Origin: Bog-756 sp963813525
GTDB lineage: Bacteria > Actinomycetota > Acidimicrobiia > Acidimicrobiales > RAAP-2
Direction of reading: 5' to 3'
Assembly (NCBI GenBank): GCA_963813525.1
Contig: CAWEZI010000005.1
Location: 186,001 to 250,000, forward strand
DNA length: 64,000 nucleotides
The notes beneath the pieces are model-generated. The model was not told the origin of the DNA, searched no databases, and saw only the letters and a program-made list of their open reading frames with translations. Position numbers and translations under genes: made by a program. Below, piece by piece: positions 1 to 7,538 of the stretch. Positions within the stretch are counted from its first letter, which is position 1. Each line of letters begins with the position of its first letter.

Positions 1-1
1 C

Positions 2-527
2 GCTGACTCAACGGACGCTTCTGTCCGCGAGCTTCAAGCGCATCTTCGCTTTGCCAAGCTGCACCCTCCATCAACGCGCACTCGCCTTCCCTGGCTCTCG
101 ACTTTCACGGACGAGAACTCCGCCAAGCTGCGCAACATCGAGGTGAACAGCGCTGCCACCATCGTCGAGCTGGTCCAGCGCGGTTCTACTCCTGCCCAAG
201 CAGCTCGCGTCGTCACCTCACAGACCCGCCAACTGTACCGAGACGAAGCCGCTGCCGAAGCCATCTGGCTCCGAGTAGCGGAACTTGCCGAGCACAAGAC
301 GAAGCGCAACGAGCGGAAGGGCCGACGCAAGTCCTTCGCCGAACGACCGCGCCTCGTTCAAGAGGGCTGTCAAGCGTCTCGATGCCGCTCCGAAGCCACC
401 GCTCGTTTCGGATGTCGGCTTCGTCTCAGTCGACGGTCCTGCGTCCCCGACAGCGGGTCGTCAGAGCATCCGCAACAACTCGTCCAGCCGCCCACTCGGC
501 GGCCATCGAAGAGGATCACAATCATGA
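2..527 (+). pseudogene. Left-edge hypothetical gene, apparent +1 frameshift
   Basis: This gene enters from the left edge. From base 2 the frame reads as a plausible helical, charged protein up to a Lys/Arg-rich stretch near base 330. After that, this frame becomes Cys/Arg/Ser-rich and looks like shadow translation. The next frame (open from about 278) then looks coding (SFKRAVKRLDAAPKPP) and ends with a TGA at 525-527 that overlaps the ATG of the next gene at 524. That ATGA junction argues the downstream frame is the true 3' end. The change of frame could be a mutation, a sequencing indel or a programmed +1 shift. I recognise no family. The neighbours suggest phage or mobile-element origin. 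Confidence 0.4.
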
Positions 528-823
528 GCTGCGTCATCAGCGTTCCAGCAGGTTCAACGGCGGTGGCCAGCGGAGTCGTCCTCGACAACGAAGTACCGCT
601 CACCACCCACACCGGGGTGTGCACAGGGTCTTCCGGCATCGAGTCAGGAGCATGTACGCTCGACGTCAGCCAAGACGGAGTGGAGTGGATCAGCACCGCG
701 CTCGCCGCTACCGCCTCTACGGTCACCAAGGCGACAGTCACGGGCGCTTACCGCTTCGTGCGAGCTTCCATCGGCACCACCATCGAAGGCGGTTCCGTTG
801 AGGTGACGGTGGCTTCTGTCTAG
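524..823 (+). CDS. Small hypothetical protein, phage virion-like
   Basis: A 99-aa protein that starts at an ATG overlapping the stop of the preceding frame by four bases, so it is probably translationally coupled to it. The sequence is rich in Val, Thr, Ser, Ala and Gly with alternating beta-strand character (DVSQDGVEWIS, VRASIGTTIEGGSVEVTVAS), as in small phage head-decoration or tail-fibre beta-sandwich proteins. I cannot name a family. The start is fixed by the ATGA overlap. A longer version reading through from upstream in the same frame is possible but looks non-coding. Confidence 0.5.
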   Translation: MSCVISVPAGSTAVASGVVLDNEVPLTTHTGVCTGSSGIESGACTLDVSQDGVEWISTALAATASTVTKATVTGAYRFVRASIGTTIEGGSVEVTVASV

Positions 824-1235
824 AACGCCGGAGCGGTTCACCCCCGGTAGCGGGCGGTTGGTGATTGGTCTCGCGGGCCGCCCGCAACTTCGCCTGTCGA
901 ACCTCCCTCCTTGGTCAACGACAGACGACGACAGGTTCCTTTCCCCGTCGCAGCGTTGAAGCGCGGCCGAGGCGTCACGAACCTCTGCTGATGACTCCGC
1001 ACTCTCACGCCCGGTCATCATTCACGTGGCCGGGCGTGAGTGGTCCCTCGGGATGGTCCCAGTCTGGCGTCTGGGGACAGATTGTGGTTCCTATCGCCGT
1101 CCCGATTCCTCAGTCACTCCGGTGGCCCGCCAACTACTGAGCCCATCCTTGCCATCCATGAACACCATGAAGACCATGAAGACCATGAAGACCATGATAT
1201 CCTTGGATTGTTGGAATCTAAGGATAGGAGCAGAT
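824..1235. other. Intergenic stretch with a short tandem repeat
   Basis: About 410 bases with no convincing gene. Frames crossing it are rich in Arg, Ser and Pro and look like shadows. The only clear structure is the 9-bp tandem repeat at 1164-1199, just upstream of the next gene. Confidence 0.5.
1164..1199 (+). repeat. 9-bp tandem repeat (ACCATGAAG x4)
   Basis: Four head-to-tail units of ACCATGAAG; the last ends in ATA. Each unit carries an in-frame ATG, so the block could offer several start codons about 40 bases before the next gene's ribosome-binding site. It may be slippage-prone. Confidence 0.75.
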
Positions 1236-1556
1236 ATGGATAAAGCAGTTCCGAACGGGCTGTGCTGGTGCGATTGCGGGGGGCATCCGAACTCGGGCTC
1301 CTTCTTTCTCCCCGGCCACGACAAGCGAGCCGAGCGGTACTTGGCGATCATCGAAAACTCGGAGCCCATCGCTGACCGCCTGGCAGCCAAGGGATACATT
1401 CCCGGAAAGAAGAGCTTGCGAGATGACACGTTGGAGGCCGACGACTCCTACGAGGAGTGCGGTCGCCTGACGCTCGACGGCGATCCGTGTTTGGTCATCG
1501 GGAAGGGCATCGGGATGCGCCGGCATCGGGCCGACGACACTCGCCACACCGTGTAA
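1236..1556 (+). CDS. Hypothetical protein with CxCxCGG and PGHD motifs
   Basis: A 106-aa protein starting at ATG 1236 behind a good AGGAGC-type ribosome-binding site (about 1225-1231). The N-terminus has a compact Cys cluster (CWCDCGG, residues 9-15) followed by FFLPGHDKRAERYL. This Cys-x-Cys-then-PGHD arrangement is common in small actinobacterial and actinophage proteins of unknown function and suggests metal binding. The C-terminal part is charged and lacks membrane segments. A strong hairpin terminator follows at 1582-1613, so this is probably a single-gene unit. Confidence 0.6.
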   Translation: MDKAVPNGLCWCDCGGHPNSGSFFLPGHDKRAERYLAIIENSEPIADRLAAKGYIPGKKSLRDDTLEADDSYEECGRLTLDGDPCLVIGKGIGMRRHRADDTRHTV

Positions 1557-1581
1557 CCGCTCGCAAAAACAAGCAGTAACG

Positions 1582-1613
1582 AGAAGGGCCGTGCCTCCGG
1601 GTGCGGCCCTTCT
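1582..1613 (+). terminator. Rho-independent-like terminator
   Basis: A perfect 10-bp stem (AGAAGGGCCG with CGGCCCTTCT) around a 12-base loop, followed by a T-rich run (GTCGTTCTCGTT). It lies 25 bases after the stop of the preceding gene. Confidence 0.7.
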
Positions 1614-1687
1614 GTCGTTCTCGTTAGCAGGTAGCCTCGTTTTCGAGGTGGCAAGTCCGGGATTGTTAGGGCACGGCGAGGGTCTAT

Positions 1688-1843
1688 ATGGCTGGCGAGA
1701 AGGTCAATGTCCAATCAAATGGCAAACCTCCTCCACGGTGGCGGTGGATATGCACCTGCGGGAACATTGGGAAGTGGGCGACCTACGCTCAGGCGAAGGT
1801 CCGAGGAGAGTCTCACCTCGGAAGTCATCGACTCCGTGATTGA
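1688..1843 (+). CDS. Small Cys-containing protein (51 aa)
   Basis: A 51-aa frame from ATG 1688 with a GAGGG ribosome-binding site seven bases upstream. The protein has a basic, Trp-rich N-terminus (PRWRWICTCG) with a CxC pair at residues 22-24 and ends GESHLGSHRLRD. The style resembles short actinophage proteins, but I cannot assign a family. It converges on vsr with only five bases between the stops. Good codon structure and ribosome-binding site support it despite its size. Confidence 0.5.
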   Translation: MAGEKVNVQSNGKPPPRWRWICTCGNIGKWATYAQAKVRGESHLGSHRLRD

Positions 1844-1848
1844 AGCGG

Positions 1849-2298
1849 TCAGGTTGGGCGACGGCTCCGTACAGCTCTAGCAATTCGATCGGCTGCTTCA
1901 GTCGCGGATTCGTGCTCCCACACCCGAATCGGCAGCCACCCAGCCTCGATGAGCCGCTCGTCCGTGTCTGCGTCCCGTTCGCGGTTACGCTCGATCTTCT
2001 CAGGCCAGTACCAACCGTTGACCTTGTGCTCACGCCGCCCGTGCTCCGGGCATCCGTGCCAGAAACACCCGTCGGCGAAGGCGGCGACGCGGGCCTTTCT
2101 GAATACAAGATCTGCTGTCCTGCGCAGTTCGGGCAATGGACGAACGTTGACGCGATATCGGAGCCCGTTGGCATGAACCGCACGGCGGAGCGCCAGCTCG
2201 GGCTTCGTGCCCCGCGACAACTGTGCCTGCATCTTTCTCCGCACGAGCGGCGAACTCGCGAATGGCAGTCGCGGATTCTCCAATGTTGAGCCTGTCAT
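1849..2298 (-). CDS. vsr: Very short patch repair (Vsr) endonuclease
   Basis: A 149-aa protein, the usual size for Vsr. Vsr nicks 5' of T in T:G mismatches that arise when 5-methylcytosine deaminates, protecting sites modified by a C5 methyltransferase. Visible family marks are the N-terminal SRGTKPELALRRAV, the catalytic Asp in TADLVF (residues 61-66), FADGCFWHGCPEHG (74-87) with the Zn-binding Cys/His, and IRVWEHE near the C-terminus. It is the last gene of the restriction-modification cassette, directly after the 105-aa gene with a one-base overlap. Association with a C5 methyltransferase is the rule for this family. Confidence 0.95.
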   Translation of the reverse strand: MTGSTLENPRLPFASSPLVRRKMQAQLSRGTKPELALRRAVHANGLRYRVNVRPLPELRRTADLVFRKARVAAFADGCFWHGCPEHGRREHKVNGWYWPEKIERNRERDADTDERLIEAGWLPIRVWEHESATEAADRIARAVRSRRPT

Positions 2299-2615
2299 TA
2301 CCGCCGAGGTTTGCGTGGCGACCCAGGCTTATACGAAAACACTCCAGGCCGGACTCTCTGGAAGCGAGCATCGTTCCAAAGTGCGGTGTAGACGTTTTTG
2401 CGCCTCTCCTTCAACGTGTCCCCACGCAACACAGCGCCTCCGTGGCGAAGGACAGTCCAGAAGTCATCCATGGATAGCTCGGAAAGCCCGTGCTCAGTGA
2501 TATAGTCGATGAAGATCTGACGAATCTCTTCCCTGCTCATGTAGTTCGTCGTGTCGACGAAGTTGTCGATCTCATTGAAGTCAATCAAAAGCCCGTCTCC
2601 AGCAGTTTTTTCCAC
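2298..2615 (-). CDS. Hypothetical protein of the restriction cassette
   Basis: A 105-aa acidic-to-basic soluble protein lying between the restriction nuclease and vsr. Its ATG at 2615 overlaps the nuclease 3' end by about 30 bases and its stop touches the vsr start, so translational coupling on both sides is likely. Phrases such as DFNEIDNFVDTTNYMSREEIRQIFIDYI suggest a folded helical domain. The C-terminus (FQRVRPGVFSYKPG) resembles the end of winged-helix modules that handle modified DNA or RNA. I do not recognise a named family. Its position suggests it is a subunit or accessory of the restriction enzyme, or a control protein. Confidence 0.6.
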   Translation of the reverse strand: MEKTAGDGLLIDFNEIDNFVDTTNYMSREEIRQIFIDYITEHGLSELSMDDFWTVLRHGGAVLRGDTLKERRKNVYTALWNDARFQRVRPGVFSYKPGSPRKPRR

Positions 2616-3460
2616 ATGTCGTCACCTGGTTGGATCTGGTACTGGGATCTGAAGTCGGATGCCAGTTCCGTCTTTTTCCCTTTCAACAGGTCATCGATCG
2701 GTTTGCCGGCCTCGGCGGCGAACATTGCTTCACCTTCGGCCATTCCGTTGAAGATATCGACGTGGGCGTCCTCGTAGCCGGCCAGCCAATCCCAGAACTC
2801 TCTGCCAACAAGGATCGCCACCTTGTCGTCGGGATAATCGCCTTTGACAATGTCGGGCTTATTGGAGAGCTGCTCTCTTCGCCCATAGCTGACTGCGTAG
2901 ATGACCGGATCATTCCCATGCGTAACAAATCCGGCGACGTTTGCATGCATTTGGTGTGCCATCGTGTCGTTGATCGTCATGGGCCCAGCCTTTATCGAGA
3001 CCAAGTGCCTTTTTACCTCACCTGTGGCCGGGTTCGGCTTTGTGGCTTCCTTGTCGATTTCCTTGAAAGCTTCCCACTGGTGATCATCCTCACGCTCGGG
3101 AGGTGTAATCGCTCCGAAAAGAGGCGGCAGGTACAGGTCAACTAACCAGCCGTACGCCGTTTCGTTCCCTGCCACGAGAGTGGCATTGACCACGTATTCG
3201 ATTACGTCTTCAGGAGTGTCCAAGCCGTGTATCTGCCGGATCGTTCTAAGCATCAAGATGTTTAGGCTGAGATCCTTCAGCTTGAGCTTTTTGATTTTCC
3301 CATAGCGCCTTGTCAGAAAGTCGCGAGTCTCGCCCGCAACGAGCGTTCGGATCTTCGCTCGCCGTTCTTCGAGCGGCAATGCGGCAGCAGCTTGTCCGAG
3401 GGCCACTCGAGCAGCTTCTCCTGCCTTGACTGCGTCGGATCGCTTCTTTGGACCGGCCAT
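2585..3460 (-). CDS. Type II restriction endonuclease, PmeII-like
   Basis: A 291-aa protein immediately downstream of the C5 methyltransferase (about 60 bases) and before vsr. That is the expected place for the cognate nuclease. The N-terminus is basic. A conserved-looking core has HLVSIKAGPMTIND (residues 152-165), which fits the (D/E)xK limb of a PD-(D/E)XK nuclease. The IK-(A/S)-G-P wording is what I associate with PmeII-type enzymes. A candidate preceding acidic residue is in LVDLYLP (about 107). The start is ATG 3460 (MAGPKKRSD). The role as partner nuclease rests on context plus this motif. Cleavage specificity cannot be read from sequence. Confidence 0.7.
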   Translation of the reverse strand: MAGPKKRSDAVKAGEAARVALGQAAAALPLEERRAKIRTLVAGETRDFLTRRYGKIKKLKLKDLSLNILMLRTIRQIHGLDTPEDVIEYVVNATLVAGNETAYGWLVDLYLPPLFGAITPPEREDDHQWEAFKEIDKEATKPNPATGEVKRHLVSIKAGPMTINDTMAHQMHANVAGFVTHGNDPVIYAVSYGRREQLSNKPDIVKGDYPDDKVAILVGREFWDWLAGYEDAHVDIFNGMAEGEAMFAAEAGKPIDDLLKGKKTELASDFRSQYQIQPGDDMWKKLLETGF

Positions 3461-3523
3461 GTGGCTCCCACCTCAATCCCAACCTTTGGGAGCCTAGTGA
3501 CTGAGCGGGAGGGAGACTGGTGA

Positions 3524-4837
3524 CTACGCGGAGACGGTGCCCGCTTGGTAGTACCTTGACCTTGAGTTTTCGTCTTTGGACGACCAGACGAAGGCCTCGC
3601 CGGCCTTCCACCATCGCCTTGTTCTGACGTGCGAGCCCAGGTAGATCTTCCTAAACTGCTCTGCATCCGCCGGTGGCCGTCGTCGACGGGTTCCAAGCAC
3701 TTCCAGCCTGTCGGCTACCAGGTCCGCGGCGATACGACCAAGCCGCGCCGGAACTGCGTTGCCTGCCTGCTCGTACTGCTGCTGCGTGGACCCGGAAAAT
3801 ACCCAATCGCGGGGAAACTCCTGGATCGCTGCGTATTCGGCGATCGAGAGTACGCGAACCTCATCGGGATGGCACATCGAGGTGCTGGCGTGATTGGGCA
3901 TGGTGGTCAAGGTCGGACAGGGCAGGTCCCAGCTAAGCCGTCGCCACCACCCAGACCGGCCACCTTTTGCGTCGTACGCTCGACCCATCGACTCTCGCGC
4001 TACATCGGGAGGCAACGTGCGCCAGTTTCCGCCGGGCGGCACCATTGCCAAATACGACTTCTTCCGCGGGCTGAAGTCAAGCAGCGTGGGCGACGGTTCC
4101 TTTAGATGGCCTATGGCATCGAACAACGTGCGGTGCGGCAAAAGTGAACTTTCACCTCGGTTGATTCGCTCAGGCGGTCCATGCGTCGCCCCCGGAAAAT
4201 CAATGACATCTCCGAGACGATTGCCGACCATGAGCACGCGCTCTCTCAGCTGAGGTGCTCCATAGTTGACGGCGTTAACTTCGAAGCAGTCGATCCGGTA
4301 TTTGCCGTCCGAGAGCCGAAACAGGTCTTCGGCCCAGCGTTCCACGACGGAGCCCGGAACCTCGTCGGTCTGCAGCGGCGCACCACCCTTTGCCGGCCGC
4401 TCCGCTATGGGGCGGTGACGGAGGGCCGCAGACAGAAGTCCGCGAACGTTCTCCAAGACGAAGTATTTGGGACGCAGAGCAAGAACCCAGTCCATATAGT
4501 TCCAAAGAAGCTCGCCCCTTGAATCCTCCACGGACTTACGCCGACCTGCTGTGCTAAAAGCCTGGCATGGTGGTCCACCGACGAGCAGATCGAGTTGTCC
4601 AGCTCGCAAACCGAGCTCTTTCATCATTCCCGATGCTGATACGCCTCGAATGTCGCCCTGAATGATTTGCGTCTGAGCCGACCCAATGCGTCCTGCATCT
4701 CGGTTAAGTCCAATCGTCTCGCAGAACACTGGGTTGACCTCAAGGCAAGCCAGAAGCTCGAAACGCTTGGTTTCGTGAATTCCGACATCCAATCCACCGG
4801 CACCTGAGAACAACGAGAGCGAAGTGAATCTGTCCAC
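3524..4837 (-). CDS. DNA (cytosine-5-)-methyltransferase
   Basis: A 437-aa C5 cytosine methyltransferase, first gene of the minus-strand restriction-modification cassette. Motif I is SLFSGAGGLD (8-17), motif IV GGPPCQAFSTAGR (87-99) with catalytic Cys91, motif VI VLENVRG (127-133), motif VIII QLRERVLMVG, and motifs IX-X near the C-terminus (EYAAIQEFP, QAGNAVP). All catalytic elements are intact. The variable region between VIII and IX would set specificity. It presumably protects host sites from the downstream nuclease, and Vsr repairs its deamination products. The start is ATG 4837. Confidence 0.95.
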   Translation of the reverse strand: MDRFTSLSLFSGAGGLDVGIHETKRFELLACLEVNPVFCETIGLNRDAGRIGSAQTQIIQGDIRGVSASGMMKELGLRAGQLDLLVGGPPCQAFSTAGRRKSVEDSRGELLWNYMDWVLALRPKYFVLENVRGLLSAALRHRPIAERPAKGGAPLQTDEVPGSVVERWAEDLFRLSDGKYRIDCFEVNAVNYGAPQLRERVLMVGNRLGDVIDFPGATHGPPERINRGESSLLPHRTLFDAIGHLKEPSPTLLDFSPRKKSYLAMVPPGGNWRTLPPDVARESMGRAYDAKGGRSGWWRRLSWDLPCPTLTTMPNHASTSMCHPDEVRVLSIAEYAAIQEFPRDWVFSGSTQQQYEQAGNAVPARLGRIAADLVADRLEVLGTRRRRPPADAEQFRKIYLGSHVRTRRWWKAGEAFVWSSKDENSRSRYYQAGTVSA

Positions 4838-4944
4838 TTATGCCCCTTGACCTGGTACGAGACCTTTAGACATGGGCATACGTCTGACTCTATCCCGTGG
4901 CTATGTCACGGTCGTGGCAAGCGCGGCGTCAGTCGCCGTAACTG

Positions 4945-4965
4945 GCCCGTTCTACGAGAACGGGC
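4945..4965. terminator. Hairpin terminator candidate
   Basis: A perfect 9-bp inverted repeat, GCCCGTTCT and AGAACGGGC around ACG. It lies over the stop of the minus-strand 4952-5194 frame and upstream of the methyltransferase start, so it could end that transcript. There is no strong T tract. Confidence 0.45.
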
Positions 4966-5194
4966 TTCCGCCAGCCTTTGCAGTGCCCGTACCCGTCCGC
5001 CCGCTTCGTCCCTGAGGCTTGTTGATGCTCTTGCAATCTGGACCCAAGCGATGGAAGAGCAAAGCTGAATCCTCATCCTCAACTTCGGTGTCGAACCGAA
5101 TCCGCTTTGAGCAGAGAGGACATGAAGTAGTCACCTTGACTTGTCGGGGCTTCGGATCGTCTGCCACTCCGGCAACGCTAGCGCAGCCATGCAC
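4952..5194 (-). CDS. Putative small CxxC protein
   Basis: Up to 80 aa from GTG 5194; an internal GTG near 5165 may be the real start. The core has a single CPLC pair, an acidic stretch (DTEVEDEDSA) and a lone downstream Cys (GPDCKSIN), which could make a minimal zinc site. It follows the 54-aa membrane gene on the same strand by 12 bases and ends within a hairpin. No family recognised. Coding status is moderately likely. Confidence 0.35.
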   Translation of the reverse strand: MHGCASVAGVADDPKPRQVKVTTSCPLCSKRIRFDTEVEDEDSALLFHRLGPDCKSINKPQGRSGRTGTGTAKAGGSPFS

Positions 5195-5206
5195 CTAACA
5201 TTCGGG

Positions 5207-5371
5207 CTACAGATCGCGCAGGAAAGCGGCGACTGTAAGCGCCGACGTGACCAACAGGATTGGGTCAACCCGCTTGCCGGTGGCCGCCTTGTAAACGGTG
5301 AACGCCGCAAGACCCGCTCCGACCCATCTCCAAGGGTGTCCGTCGTCTGATGCGACTGCTGTTCGTGGCAT
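5207..5371 (-). CDS. Small membrane protein (54 aa)
   Basis: A 54-aa frame from ATG 5371 with a strong ribosome-binding site (GGAAGGAG) about seven bases upstream. It has two short hydrophobic segments (WVGAGLAAFTVYKAA and PILLVTSALTVAAFL) separated by GKRVD, giving a likely membrane hairpin. No family is assignable. It sits downstream of the DUF6941-like gene on the same strand and could be co-transcribed with it. Confidence 0.5.
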   Translation of the reverse strand: MPRTAVASDDGHPWRWVGAGLAAFTVYKAATGKRVDPILLVTSALTVAAFLRDL

Positions 5372-5488
5372 CTTTCACTCCTTCCCTGTTTAGTTGTCCC
5401 TCCGCTTCACTATGCCGGATGGGTGTGACGCGCCCGCCGGTTCAGGCGGGCTGCTGGAACATCAGTTGTGGTTGGGCCGGCCGTTGGT

Positions 5489-5890
5489 TCACTCGGAAGC
5501 TCGCTGAGACCGATGGTCCTGTCCCAGTGCTTGCCACCGCCCGGTAGCCCCCAGGCCCGGGAACTGGACCTCGGCGTTGAAGGCCACGACCAGTCGTTGG
5601 TCGGCGCCCTCGACAGCACCGGGTGGTCGGCCTGTCTCCATGTCCGCTTCGAGACGAATGATCGGCTCACCTCCGTCCTCCCGCTCAAGGAGCATGGTGA
5701 CGTGGTGTCGTCGGTTGGTCTCGGTCCAAGGAATGAGGATCGTCAGTCCGATGCCCATGTGAAACGGCGGAGCTGGCTGTCCAGGCATGACCACCTGGTT
5801 CAAGTCGGTCCAACCGCCGCCCATCAGGTAGAGGAGACCGTTCTGGGATTCGGCGTGGTTGGCCAGGATGAGGGTTTCAATTTGGGGCAT
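5489..5890 (-). CDS. DUF6941-like protein
   Basis: A 133-aa protein from ATG 5890 with an AAGGAG ribosome-binding site; the frame extends much further upstream without coding character. It has the DUF6941 pattern: an N-terminal strand (IETLILANHAESQNGLLYLMGGGWTDL), an FHMGIGLTILIPW strand, then HVTMLLEREDGG and a C-terminal beta segment. The family's function is unknown. In actinobacteria it is usually a stand-alone small gene. It is divergent from the ribbon-helix-helix gene at 6057, with a shared 166-bp promoter region. Confidence 0.65.
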   Translation of the reverse strand: MPQIETLILANHAESQNGLLYLMGGGWTDLNQVVMPGQPAPPFHMGIGLTILIPWTETNRRHHVTMLLEREDGGEPIIRLEADMETGRPPGAVEGADQRLVVAFNAEVQFPGLGATGRWQALGQDHRSQRASE

Positions 5891-5916
5891 CGGCGGATGC
5901 TCCTTCTTGTCGGGTG

Positions 5917-5931
5917 TGTACGATCTGTACA
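5917..5931. promoter_or_regulatory. Inverted repeat, possible operator
   Basis: TGTAC-GATCT-GTACA, a perfect 5-bp inverted repeat in the region between the divergent DUF6941-like and ribbon-helix-helix genes. It is a plausible autoregulatory site for the latter. Confidence 0.3.
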
Positions 5932-6056
5932 ACAGTAAGTCTACGGGCGTCCACAGGTCGATGCAAGGAATGTGGACGCGGGCCTTCAGAATTGCCGGGA
6001 ACTGCCCGATGACGCCTGATAGAACAGGGGTTAACACGGGCGATGGAGGAGACAAG

Positions 6057-6371
6057 ATGCCAGCGGCGACGGGGGCGAAGGGTGCAGAGGAGACCAAGAA
6101 AGGGGCGTCCGAGCTGATCTCGGTGCGCATCCCGACGGAGGAGGCCGAGCGTCTCCAGCAACTGGCAGCGGCCGAGGGCCAGTCGGTGTCCGAGATCATC
6201 AGGCGGGCGGTCTCGATGCTTCTCCGCCCGTCAGTCTCGATCGACAGGGTCTCGTCCAACGCCAAGACCATGACGGTCCGGCACGTATACAGCAGCTCCT
6301 TCACAGAGCAGCTCCCGGTCCCGGACAGGCCCCCGCAGACGGTGCAGAACACCAGCTCCACAACGACTTAG
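6057..6371 (+). CDS. Ribbon-helix-helix (CopG/Arc-like) protein
   Basis: A 104-aa protein from ATG 6057 with GGAGGA seven bases upstream. Residues about 18-58 form a ribbon-helix-helix: strand ISVRIPTEEAERLQQLAAAEGQ, then SVSEIIRRAVSMLLRP. This is a DNA-binding dimer fold typical of repressors and antitoxins. The C-terminal tail is Ser/Thr/Pro-rich and probably disordered. No toxin gene is adjacent. Its stop at 6369-6371 directly precedes, in the same frame, the remnant of a TrbL-like membrane protein that has no start codon, so this gene seems to occupy the place of that protein's missing 5' end. Confidence 0.75.
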   Translation: MPAATGAKGAEETKKGASELISVRIPTEEAERLQQLAAAEGQSVSEIIRRAVSMLLRPSVSIDRVSSNAKTMTVRHVYSSSFTEQLPVPDRPPQTVQNTSSTTT

Positions 6372-7538
6372 GGAGGACTGGGCCTCCCGAGGCTTGATTC
6401 GGGCGGGGAGCAATCAAGATACCTGACTGAACACTCGACCCGTCGACTGGTCGACACCCTGGTCGCCCTCATTCTCGGGAAGTTCGTCATCGTCGCCGTA
6501 CTGAGCCTGGCCGCCGGTGCCTTGGCCGGCGGCACAGGAGCGACGGCGAATGGTGGCGGTGGGGGTGCGGCAGGCGCCGGTGGAGGCACGGCTGGCGGTG
6601 AGGGCGGTGGCTTCGCAGCCGTTTTGGGTGGCACCGCCCTTCTCCTCCTCGCCGCGTTTGCGCCGTGGGCCCTCTTCCGCCTCCTGCCCTTCATTGAAGC
6701 GGGCGCTGTCGGTCACCTTGAGGGGCTCAGCCATCGCGCCCGACAAACAGCGGCCACCCCCGTCAGGGGCTTGGCTGTTGTGGCCATGCGGTCGTCAGCG
6801 GCTGGAGCGGTCATCGGTGCCGGCAGTGGTGTCGCCGGCGGGTTGATCGGCTCGGCCGTCGGATCACTCGGTGCGGGCGATTCGGGCGGATCGGGCGGAA
6901 CCGCCGGTGGACTCGGCGCCGGAACTGCCGGCGGTCCCGGTGGCGATGGACCGCCTGGAACTCGGCCTGATCCCGAGCCGTCCTCCGCCGAAAGGACCGG
7001 GGTGGGGACTTTGGATTCTCCGGGACACGGGATACCGGCATGGGCGGTGCATCCGCAAGCAACCGCTGCCGCCCGTCGTCACTTTGGTCACCTCCTCTAC
7101 GGAGAAGGGGCCGGTGGACCAGAGGCAGATCCAACCCGTGCCGAACAGATGTCATTGCCTTCGTCCGGGCCGGTCGGATCGTCCCTTCCGGGTCCGGCCG
7201 GGGTGGATGGGGCAATTTCGAGTAGCAGTGGCAGTGGCAGTGGCAGTGGCAGCGGCTGGGGCAGTGGCAGTGGCAGTGGCAGTGGCTGGGGCAGTGGCAG
7301 TGGCATCGGCACGGCGGGCGGCACGGCGGGATCCGGCCCAGCGTTTGAGGTATCCCGGTCCCCCGATCCGGCGCCAAGGCACGCCCTGCGACCCGACGTG
7401 ATCGGCCATGACGAATTGGGTGTGCGGTTGATTCCCGCGCAGCGGTTACCGGGTCCTCCTCCGTTGCCGGCCGTTTCTCCCGGTGATCCATCGCCGACGA
7501 CACCCACCGACGATCCACTCCTGGGCGCCGGACCGTGA
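6372..7538 (+). pseudogene. 5'-truncated TrbL/VirB6-like conjugation membrane protein
   Basis: The frame is open from just after the preceding stop but lacks ATG or GTG near its beginning; the first start-like codon is TTG 6522. Coding character begins before that (LVDTLVALILGKFVIVAVLSLAAGALA), so the N-terminal part is missing. The remainder has two hydrophobic segments, the second LLLLAAFAPWALFRLLPFIEAG followed by HLEGLSHRARQ, as at the C-terminal end of actinobacterial TrbL/VirB6-like mating-pore proteins. A Gly-rich tail with GS/GW repeats (about 7219-7310) follows. Full-length homologues have several more membrane helices. It ends in a GTGA overlap with the SCO6880-like gene, so the operon order is preserved but this subunit looks broken or uses a non-standard start. 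Confidence 0.6.
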
